The translations under genes were made by a program, and so were the position numbers. Positions 58,076 through 64,000 of a stretch of DNA of 64,000 nucleotides are shown here, in pieces. This DNA is from Microlunatus lacustris (GTDB taxonomy: Bacteria > Actinomycetota > Actinomycetes > Propionibacteriales > Propionibacteriaceae): contig BAAAJN010000005.1 in NCBI GenBank assembly GCA_039527025.1, positions 124,001 to 188,000 on the forward strand, written 5' to 3'. Position 1 is the first letter of the stretch; each line of letters opens with the position of its first letter. Under the pieces are notes generated by a model that saw only the letters and a list, made by a program, of their open reading frames with translations, made no database searches and was not told where the DNA came from.

Positions 58076-58081
58076 ACAGTA
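58076..58081 (-). promoter_or_regulatory. -10 box of the leaderless SET-type transporter gene
   Basis: TACTGT on the minus strand ends 7 nt before the ATG at 58068; the same hexamer and spacing are used by the HipA-like operon. Confidence 0.5.
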
Positions 58082-58106
58082 GTCGGCCTGGCCCGGGCGG
58101 AGGTGG

Positions 58107-59720
58107 TCAGCCCAGCTCGGCGGCCGCCCGCTCCACCGGCAGGGCGGCGACGTAGCGCTCGATGAACTGCGCGAAGCCAGCCACGTCAGCGGGGTCGGGC
58201 TCGGCAGTCTGCAGCTCGGCGCCGGCGAACACCCGCTCGGCCAGGTAGTCGGTCAGGCTCTGCCCCTCGGCCCTCCCCGCACGGAAGGCGGCCAGGGTGG
58301 CCATCCCCCACGCGCCGCCCTCGGCCGCGGCGGCGCCGACGGTGACGGGGGTGTCGATGGCGGCGGCCAGCAGCCGCTGGGCGACGCCCTTGGTCCTGAA
58401 CAGCCCGCCGTGGGCGAACATCCGGTCCAGGGCGGCGCCCTCGTCGCGCTGCAGCACGTCCATCCCGATCCGCAGGGTGGCCAGCGCCGAGTACAGCTGG
58501 ACGCGCATGAAGGTGGCCAGGGTGAAGGTGCTGTCCGGGGAGCGCAGGAACAGCGGCCGGCCCTCCTCGAGCTCGGTGATCGGCTCGCCGGAGAGGTAGT
58601 TGAAGGCCATCAGGCCGCCGCCGTCGGGAGCGCCCTGCAGGGCTGGGGTGAGCAGCGTCTCGAACAGCCGGGAGGAGTCCACGTCCACCCCGAGGGCGTC
58701 GGCGAACTCGCCGAACAGCCGGACCCAGGAGTTGAGCTCGCTGGCCCCGTTGTTGCAGTGCACCATGGCCACCAGGTCGCCGGCCGGGGTGGTGACCAGG
58801 TCGAGCTCGCGGTGCATCCGGCTCAGCGGCTGTTCGAGCACGACCATGGCGAAGATGCTGGTGCCCGCACTCACGTTCCCGGTGCGCGGCGCCACCGAGT
58901 TGGTGGCCACCATGCCCGTGCCGGCGTCGCCCTCCGGCGGGCACATCGGGGCGCCCGGACGCAGCCTGCCGCTGGGGTCGAGCAGCCGCGCCCCGTCGGC
59001 GGTGAGCTCCCCGGCCGCCTCACCGGCCGCCCGGACCGTGGGCAGCAGGTCGGTCAGCGCCAGCTCGGAGCCGTGCCCGGCCACCAGCTGCTCGACCTGG
59101 GCCAGCATCGCGGCGTCGTAGTCGCCGGTGCCGACGTCGATCGGGAACATCCCGCTGGCGTCGCCGACGCCCAGCACCTGCTCCCCGGTCAGCCGCTCGT
59201 GCACGTAGCCGGCCAGGGTGGTCAGGTGGGCGACGTCACCGACGTGCTGCTCACCGTCCAGGACCGCCTGGACCAGGTGGGCGATGCTCCAGCGGTGCGG
59301 GATGTTGTGGCCCAGCAGCTCACTGAGCTGCTCGGCCGCCGGGCCGGTGTTGGTGTTCCGCCAGGTGCGGAAGGGCGTGAGCAGCTCACCGTCGGCGTCC
59401 AGCGCCAGGTAGCCGTGCATCATGGCCGAGACACCGAGTGCGCCGACCGTGGTCAGCTCGACGTCGTGCTGGCGGCGGACGTCGTCCGCCAGGGCGGCGT
59501 AGGCCTCCTGCAGCCCGGACCAGACCGACTCCATCGCGTAGGTCCACCGCCGGTCGACGAACTGGTTCTCCCAGTCCGAGCCGCCCGAGGCCAGCGGCGC
59601 GTGGTCGGGCCCGATCAGCACCGCCTTGATCCGGGTCGAGCCCAGCTCGATCCCCAGGGCGGTCCGGCCCTCGGTGATGGCCGTCCGTGCGTCCGTCGTC
59701 GTGTCGCTCACGCAGGTCAT
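58107..59720 (-). CDS. FGGY-family carbohydrate kinase
   Basis: A 537-residue sugar kinase. The N-terminal phosphate loop GIELGSTRIKAVL is near residues 23-35, and the second half has GTGMVATNSVAPRTGNVSAGTSIFAMVVL and the adenosine-binding AHGGLFRTKGVAQRLLAAAIDTPVTVG segment. The WENQFVDRRWTYAMESVW and FRTWRNTNT segments match the uncharacterised group sometimes compared to xylulokinase or ribulokinase; the substrate is unknown. ATG at 59720 has AGGG upstream; a GTG at 59711 is the alternative. No isomerase, epimerase or sugar regulator adjoins it, though a sugar-exporter-like gene lies downstream. Confidence 0.9.
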   Translation of the reverse strand: MTCVSDTTTDARTAITEGRTALGIELGSTRIKAVLIGPDHAPLASGGSDWENQFVDRRWTYAMESVWSGLQEAYAALADDVRRQHDVELTTVGALGVSAMMHGYLALDADGELLTPFRTWRNTNTGPAAEQLSELLGHNIPHRWSIAHLVQAVLDGEQHVGDVAHLTTLAGYVHERLTGEQVLGVGDASGMFPIDVGTGDYDAAMLAQVEQLVAGHGSELALTDLLPTVRAAGEAAGELTADGARLLDPSGRLRPGAPMCPPEGDAGTGMVATNSVAPRTGNVSAGTSIFAMVVLEQPLSRMHRELDLVTTPAGDLVAMVHCNNGASELNSWVRLFGEFADALGVDVDSSRLFETLLTPALQGAPDGGGLMAFNYLSGEPITELEEGRPLFLRSPDSTFTLATFMRVQLYSALATLRIGMDVLQRDEGAALDRMFAHGGLFRTKGVAQRLLAAAIDTPVTVGAAAAEGGAWGMATLAAFRAGRAEGQSLTDYLAERVFAGAELQTAEPDPADVAGFAQFIERYVAALPVERAAAELG

Positions 59721-59755
59721 CTTGCCCTGACCCGCCTCCCGACGTGGCCCGGACC

Positions 59756-60436
59756 CTAGAGGGCGACCCCGAACCAGGACAGGGCGAACTCGCGGGAGAA
59801 GCGCAGGGCCACCGCGCCCAGGACGACGAGGTACCAGACCGCGACCACCGTGACGGCGTAGGGCTGCAGCCGCCGACCTGTGCGCACCAGCTGCGGACCC
59901 AGGTACCCGCTGGCGGCGTTGTGCAGGCTCACCCCGACGACGACGGGGATCGTCACGGCCCAGACGAGGATGCACCACAGGCACAGCGCCCCGATGACGT
60001 AGAGGCTCTGGGTCTGCAGCCAGGTGGTGAAGACGGCGGCCAGCAGGACGCCGACCTGCAGACCACGCCAGTACCAGCGGGGCAGGGACGTCCGGCCCAG
60101 CAGCAGGGCGCCGGTGACCACCACCACCGGGAAGGCCGCCAGCCCGAGCAGCGGGTTGGGGAACCCGAACAGCGCCCCGGCGCGGGAGGTCATCACCGGT
60201 CCGCAGGCCACGAAAGGGCTGAGGTCGCAGGCCAGGGTGGCGGCGGGGTCGGCCAGCAACCGGAAGCGGTCGATGGTCAGCGCCGCCGCGGCGAGCAGCC
60301 CGAGCGCGCCGGCCAGGCTCAGCAGCAGCCCGAGCCACGGCTGCCCGGCCGGTCGGGCACCGTCCCCCTCCACCGGCTCGCCGACCTCGCCCACGACGTC
60401 GGGCTCCGCCGCGGCCGCAGGGGCCTGCTCAGCCAC
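59756..60436 (-). CDS. Vitamin K epoxide reductase (VKOR) family protein
   Basis: A 226-residue membrane protein with four to five helices that reoxidises the DsbA partner by passing electrons to quinone. The loop cysteines are in LACDLSPFVACGPVM, and the redox pair is CLWC in IGALCLWCILVWAV. The sequence NPLLGLAAFPVVVVTGALL is also typical. GTG start at 60436 overlaps the dsbA-like gene by 8 nt, so the two are translated together. VKOR replaces DsbB in actinobacterial disulfide formation. Confidence 0.92.
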   Translation of the reverse strand: MAEQAPAAAAEPDVVGEVGEPVEGDGARPAGQPWLGLLLSLAGALGLLAAAALTIDRFRLLADPAATLACDLSPFVACGPVMTSRAGALFGFPNPLLGLAAFPVVVVTGALLLGRTSLPRWYWRGLQVGVLLAAVFTTWLQTQSLYVIGALCLWCILVWAVTIPVVVGVSLHNAASGYLGPQLVRTGRRLQPYAVTVVAVWYLVVLGAVALRFSREFALSWFGVAL

Positions 60437-61214
60437 GGGCCAGCTGCGCGACGCGGTCGAGCAGCTCCTGCCCGCCGACGGTCGGCACGGTCTGCCCGTT
60501 GAGCTGCAGGGTGGGCGTGGACTCGATCCCGCGGGCCGCGGCATCGGCGGTGTTGCTGGCGATCCACCCGGTGTAGCGGCTCCGCCCGATGCAGTCCTGA
60601 GCCGCCGTGTCCACCCCCTGGGACGCCGCGAACTCGCGGAACTGGGCGGCCGACCAGCCGTCGGTGGCCGCGTCGTGGTTGGCGTACAGCGCGGCGTTCA
60701 GGGCCGGCCAGCGCTGCGGGTCCTCCGCGGCGACGCAGGCCGCGGCGCTCCCGGCGGTGCCGCCGTAGCGGCTGACGAACTGGAGGTTGTGGTAGCGGAC
60801 CGCGACGTCACCGCCGGCGACCAGCTGCTCGAACACCGGTCCGTTGGCGGCCTCGTAGTCCTGGCAGTGCGGGCAGGAGTAGTCGACCCACAGGTCGAGG
60901 GTGGTCGAGGCGTCGGCCGGCCCGAGCCGGACGGCCGAGCCGTCGACGGCCATCGGGACCTGGGCGCCGCCGACGGTCACGGTGGTGTCGACCACCGGGG
61001 CACCACCGGCCGCCGGGGCGGAACGACGGCCGATCACCGCGGCGGTGACCACGATGCCGACGACGACGGCGGCGACGGCGGTGACCACGCCGACCTGGAT
61101 CATGATGCGGCGCCGACGGGCGGCGGCGGCGGCCGACCGGGCCTGCTCACGGGCCTGCTGGCGGCGGTTGGCGGTGGCACCGGGCGCGGGGCCACGGCGA
61201 GACGAGCTGGGCAT
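60429..61214 (-). CDS. DsbA-like thiol:disulfide oxidoreductase, membrane-anchored
   Basis: A 261-residue thioredoxin-fold protein. Residues ~16-36 are basic, an uncleaved-looking membrane helix spans about 38-62, and the extracytoplasmic domain carries the redox motif CPHC at 114-117 (DYSCPHCQDY) and the cis-Pro loop ESTPTLQLNG. It introduces disulfides into exported proteins and is recycled by the VKOR protein encoded next. ATG at 61214 with GGAG upstream. A hairpin lies between it and the upstream membrane-protein gene. Confidence 0.93.
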   Translation of the reverse strand: MPSSSRRGPAPGATANRRQQAREQARSAAAAARRRRIMIQVGVVTAVAAVVVGIVVTAAVIGRRSAPAAGGAPVVDTTVTVGGAQVPMAVDGSAVRLGPADASTTLDLWVDYSCPHCQDYEAANGPVFEQLVAGGDVAVRYHNLQFVSRYGGTAGSAAACVAAEDPQRWPALNAALYANHDAATDGWSAAQFREFAASQGVDTAAQDCIGRSRYTGWIASNTADAAARGIESTPTLQLNGQTVPTVGGQELLDRVAQLARG

Positions 61215-61241
61215 GGAGTTCTCCTGCGAGGACGACGGGGG

Positions 61242-61267
61242 CCGCCGGCGGGATGGCACGCCGGCGG
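61242..61267. terminator. Short hairpin between the membrane-protein gene and the dsbA-like gene
   Basis: CCGCCGGCG at 61242-61250 and CGCCGGCGG at 61259-61267 form a perfect 9-bp stem with an 8-nt loop. No U-run; could separate the two transcripts. Confidence 0.4.
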
Positions 61268-61321
61268 TCGGGAGCGAGGGGGCCGACCTCGGGACGAGCG
61301 GTGGGCTCGGTCGAGGGGCGG

Positions 61322-61975
61322 TCAGGCCAGGAGCGGCGGCCCGCGCGGGACCGCCGCGGGGTGGTGGCGTCGGAGCACGACGTCGACCGGCGCCGGGGTG
61401 CGCGGCCTCGGCCGGCGGGGGACCGCTCGGGCGCGGAGCAGCGGGACGGCGTCGGCGATGCGGTCGACGGCCCGCCACAGGAGCGTCTCGCCGCGGGCGA
61501 GCAGCCACGCGGTGACCAGAACCGCCGCGCCGTGCAGCAGCCACATGGCGGCGCCGGCCGCGGCGGGGACGGCGGTCGGCGGAGCGCCGGGGGCCAGGCA
61601 GCTGGTGACCAGCGCGTGGTGGCTGTGCGACCCGGCCAGGCACCCGCCTGCCACGGCGGGCAGGGTGGCGGCGGTGAGGACGCCGTGCAGGGCCAGCTGC
61701 TCCACGCCGAGCACGGCGACGAGCACGGGCAGCCGGCAGCGGCGGGCGGTCAGCGTCAGGGCCACCAGGCCGACCAGCCCGGTGAGCACGGCCAGCACGC
61801 CGGCCGGGGGCAGCCGACCGCCGGCGACCAGGTGCGCCGCCCCGGCCAGCGCCAGGGAGGAGCCGCCGAGGCCCACCACCCGGACGAGGCGTCGGGACCC
61901 CTGGGTCGGGTGCCCGTCCCCCGGCTCGGGAGCGGTCGCGCGACCCGTGGAGCGCGGGTCGGCGGGGCGGGTCAC
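61322..61975 (-). CDS. Hypothetical multi-pass membrane protein
   Basis: A 217-residue protein with about five hydrophobic stretches (for example LVRVVGLGGSSLALAGAAHLVAGG, AGVLAVLTGLVGLVALTLTA and AMWLLHGAAVLVTAWLLA). Between helices there is a His/Cys-containing loop AVAGGCLAGSHSHHALVTSCL that could bind metal. The C-terminus is basic (RRPRPRTPAPVDVVLRRHH). No family is recognised with certainty. GTG at 61975 has a -10 box 6 nt upstream. Encoded upstream of the DsbA-VKOR pair on the same strand, separated by 107 bp and a hairpin. Confidence 0.75.
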   Translation of the reverse strand: MTRPADPRSTGRATAPEPGDGHPTQGSRRLVRVVGLGGSSLALAGAAHLVAGGRLPPAGVLAVLTGLVGLVALTLTARRCRLPVLVAVLGVEQLALHGVLTAATLPAVAGGCLAGSHSHHALVTSCLAPGAPPTAVPAAAGAAMWLLHGAAVLVTAWLLARGETLLWRAVDRIADAVPLLRARAVPRRPRPRTPAPVDVVLRRHHPAAVPRGPPLLA

Positions 61976-61981
61976 CGCCCC

Positions 61982-61987
61982 AGTCTA
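61982..61987 (-). promoter_or_regulatory. -10 box of the leaderless membrane-protein gene
   Basis: TAGACT on the minus strand ends 6 nt before the GTG at 61975. Confidence 0.45.
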
Positions 61988-62064
61988 GGGAGCGCGGCCG
62001 ACTCCGGACCGGGTCGAAGGGGCCCCTGTCGGCCCGTTCCGCGGACCGGTCCGGCCAGCGGTGA

Positions 62065-62070
62065 CATGAT
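62065..62070 (+). promoter_or_regulatory. -10 box of the leaderless methyltransferase gene
   Basis: CATGAT ends 6 nt before the GTG at 62077. Confidence 0.35.
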
Positions 62071-62076
62071 CGGCAG

Positions 62077-62919
62077 GTGTCCGACGAGCGCGGGTTCTGG
62101 TCCTCGACGGACTTCCCCTACACCTGCCTGCGCGACCGCCGGCGCACTGCGACGCTGGCCGAGGTGGTGGCGGCGACCGTCCGTCCCGGCGACGTGGTGC
62201 TCGACGCCGGCGCGGGAACCGGGATCCTGGCGCTGCACGCCGCGCGGGCCGGGGCGCGGCGGGTGCATGCCGTCGAGACCGACCCGGTGCTCTGCCGGCA
62301 CCTGCGCAGCACGGTCGAGCGCAACGGCTACGCCGATGTCATCGAGGTGGTGGAGGCTGACGTGCACACCTTCACCGCGCCGACGGTGGACGTCGCCCTG
62401 ATGGAGCTGGTGGAGACCGCCCTGGTGGACGAGGCCCTGGTCTCGGCGTACAACGCCCTCCTGGGGCTCGGCACCGTCGGCCCCGGCACCCGGTGCCTGC
62501 CGTCCGGCTACACCACGACGGTCCAGCCGGTCGTCACCGACGACCGCCACGACGGCTTCGAGGTCGTCGCCGTGCGGCACGACTGGTCGTTCTACGACGA
62601 CCAGCCCGAGGTCTGGGGGACCTGGGGCTGGACGGCGGCAGGACCGGTGACGCCGATCTGGTCGGGGGCCTTCGCCGGCGAGCCGGTCGAGCCGCGCGTC
62701 GACGTCGTCGTCCCCGTCGACGACCCCGACCCGCGCGTCAACGGGCTGCGGCTGACCGGGGAGCTGGGGATGCCCGACGGGCGGGTGTGCGGGGAGTTCG
62801 CGTCGCTGAACGGGCCCAAGGTGCTGCCGCTCCCGACCCGCCCGGTGGGTGCCCGAGCTCTCCGGCTCGGCTACACCATGGCGGCGGGTCTGGCCGGGCT
62901 CGAGGTGGAGTGGCGGTGA
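62077..62919 (+). CDS. Class I SAM-dependent methyltransferase, PRMT-like
   Basis: A 280-residue methyltransferase. The SAM site VVLDAGAGTGILALHAARAGARRVHAVETD covers about residues 40-69, followed by the acidic motif after VEADVHTF and DVALMELVETALVDEAL, where ME in a LxELVE line resembles the double-E region of protein arginine methyltransferases. The C-terminal half is a beta-rich domain as in PRMTs. Protein or small-molecule methylation is possible; the target is unknown. GTG start at 62077 fits a leaderless promoter. Confidence 0.82.
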   Translation: MSDERGFWSSTDFPYTCLRDRRRTATLAEVVAATVRPGDVVLDAGAGTGILALHAARAGARRVHAVETDPVLCRHLRSTVERNGYADVIEVVEADVHTFTAPTVDVALMELVETALVDEALVSAYNALLGLGTVGPGTRCLPSGYTTTVQPVVTDDRHDGFEVVAVRHDWSFYDDQPEVWGTWGWTAAGPVTPIWSGAFAGEPVEPRVDVVVPVDDPDPRVNGLRLTGELGMPDGRVCGEFASLNGPKVLPLPTRPVGARALRLGYTMAAGLAGLEVEWR

Positions 62920-63025
62920 GCGGCACCGCCGGGAACCGGGTCGCCGGGAACCGGGGCCGGCTGCCCGCCGTCCCACCGAGCGGAGCGCGGTGGGACGGCC
63001 GTGCCCGTCGACGAGAGCGAGCCCG

Positions 63026-63832
63026 ATGACCGGACCGACGCCGCCCCCGCCCTCCTACCCGTCCACCCCGGGCTACGGGGAGGGGACCACCCCCCGAGCC
63101 CGCCGGGGCAACCCGTTCCAGGGCGGCCGCCCGCTCGACGGACCCGGCGGCGAGCCGGCCTCGCGCCCCTCCGGCCTCGCGCTGGCCATCGCGCTGTCGG
63201 TGGCCTGGAACCTGGTGGCACTGTTCGGGGTCCTGGTCCTGGGCTGGCCCGCCGGCAACGTGCTGGCGCTCTTCTGGGTCGAGAACGCCGTGCTCGGCCT
63301 GGTGACGCTGGTCAAGGTGGTCACCGCGCGGGGCGCCTTGACGGGGACGATCACGGTCAACGGGCGTCCGCGGGCGGGCAGCCCGGCGCTCTACGCGGCC
63401 TTCTTCACCTTCCACTACGGGTTGTTCTGCCTGGTGCACCTGGTGTTCACCGGCTTCGTCGCCGTCTCCGTGGGCCTGCAGCCCACCTTCTGGCTGCTGG
63501 GCTTCCCAGCGGTGCTGCTGGTCGTCCGCTACGCCGTCGAGGTCGCCACCAGCTGGTTCGGCGCGGGGGGTCAGCGGGAGACCATCTCCGCCAAGCAGGC
63601 GATGGCGCAGCCCTACCCGCGCATCATCGTCCTGCACCTCGCCGTGCTGGGGGCGTTCGCCCTGGTCATCTCCGGGATCACTCCCGCGGGCCGTCCCGGG
63701 TGGTGGCAGACCGCGACGGACCTGCTGCCGGTCGCCTGGCGCAGCGACGGCGTGGCCGTGGTGGCCCTGCTGCTGGCGCTCAAGACCGTGGTCGACGTCG
63801 TCACCACCCGCTGGGCGCTCCGCCGCCGCTGA
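63026..63832 (+). CDS. DUF6498-type multi-pass membrane protein
   Basis: A 268-residue membrane protein. The first ~50 residues are Pro/Gly-rich and cytoplasmic (TPPPPSYPSTPGYG), then come about six helices: SGLALAIALSVAWNLVALFGVLVLGW, NVLALFWVENAVLGLVTLVKVV, FFTFHYGLFCLVHLVF and others. The LFWVENAVLGLVTLVKV and FFTFHYGLFCLVHLVF pair is the mark of the DUF6498 family, whose function is unknown. ATG at 63026; the 106-bp gap to the previous gene has GAGCGAG as a weak ribosome binding site. Confidence 0.8.
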   Translation: MTGPTPPPPSYPSTPGYGEGTTPRARRGNPFQGGRPLDGPGGEPASRPSGLALAIALSVAWNLVALFGVLVLGWPAGNVLALFWVENAVLGLVTLVKVVTARGALTGTITVNGRPRAGSPALYAAFFTFHYGLFCLVHLVFTGFVAVSVGLQPTFWLLGFPAVLLVVRYAVEVATSWFGAGGQRETISAKQAMAQPYPRIIVLHLAVLGAFALVISGITPAGRPGWWQTATDLLPVAWRSDGVAVVALLLALKTVVDVVTTRWALRRR

Positions 63833-63870
63833 CCCTCCCGGCCGCCGCCCGGGAGCTCAGCACGGGTCCC

Positions 63871-63876
63871 TAGGAT
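63871..63876 (+). promoter_or_regulatory. -10 box of the leaderless epimerase-family gene
   Basis: TAGGAT ends 6 nt before the ATG at 63883. Confidence 0.5.
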
Positions 63877-63882
63877 CGCGGC

Positions 63883-64000
63883 ATGACGTCTCCCTCGGTC
63901 CTGTTCCTCGGCGGCACGGGCATCATCAGCTCGGCCTGCACCGCCCGCGCCCGCGACCAGGGGTTCGAGGTGTTCCTGCTCAACCGCGGCACCTCGACCA
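63883..64000 (+). CDS. N-terminal fragment of an NAD-dependent epimerase/dehydratase family protein, cut by the window end
   Basis: Only the first 39 residues are present: SVLFLGGTGIISSACTARARDQGFEVFLLNRGTST. The GGTGIIS nucleotide-binding loop at about 10-16 and the strand ending in LLNRG point to an extended SDR that prefers NADP(H), of the type annotated as NAD-dependent epimerase. Substrate and completeness cannot be judged. Confidence 0.8.
   Translation, partial: MTSPSVLFLGGTGIISSACTARARDQGFEVFLLNRGTST

Overview
The window is very GC-rich and densely packed, uses many GTG and some TTG starts, and is transcribed in long blocks with 4-nt start/stop overlaps. The gene set and order (valS-folC-DUF4233-ndk; TIGR03960/TIGR03936-rne-rplU-rpmA-obgE-proB...proA-nadD-rsfS-phosphatase-tRNA-Ala) mark a high-GC Actinomycetota chromosome. 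Codon use and gene content look most like the Geodermatophilaceae (Blastococcus, Modestobacter, Geodermatophilus), but that family assignment is inference.

Layout. 1-8.7 kb: end of a quinone oxidoreductase, an aldo/keto reductase, a repeat array, an NmrA-type reductase and valS on the minus strand, then folC, a DUF4233 membrane protein, ndk and an FAD oxidoreductase. 8.8-15.3 kb: a six-gene Mrp Na+/H+ antiporter operon with fused subunits A and B. 15.3-32.4 kb: the conserved block TIGR03960, TIGR03936, RNase E, L21, L27, split by a 6.7-kb accessory cassette (SDR plus TetR, a DUF559-like nuclease gene bracketed by two 56-nt stem-loops, a PPOX flavoprotein, and a sugar ABC importer without its ATPase) and interrupted by fprA and a HipA-like/DUF3037/PH operon. 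32.5-45.2 kb: obgE, proB, a complete peptide ABC importer, an O6-alkylguanine methyltransferase with a premature stop, proA, a 44-residue membrane peptide, nadD, rsfS, a histidine phosphatase and tRNA-Ala(GGC).

45.3-49.6 kb is a small decayed genomic island at the 3' end of tRNA-Ala. It has a 26-bp direct repeat of the tRNA at its far end, a frameshifted integrase whose catalytic tyrosine has become aspartate, an MFS exporter divergent from an XRE regulator-cupin pair, and an AT-richer patch with a broken reading frame. 49.6-64 kb is ordinary accessory chromosome: LuxR regulator, Pro/Thr-rich lipoprotein, a GGDEF-EAL protein, PhoD phosphatase, a PAS-GGDEF protein, two exporters/kinases, a VKOR-DsbA disulfide pair, a methyltransferase and membrane proteins.

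A recurrent theme is leaderless transcription. At least fifteen genes have a TANNNT-like -10 hexamer ending 6-8 nt before the start codon, and this spacing also settles several start choices. The most unusual item is the DUF559-like gene flanked by two stem-loops of identical geometry (19-nt arms, 18-nt loop), which resembles the layout of a REP-associated transposase but with a nuclease-fold protein.
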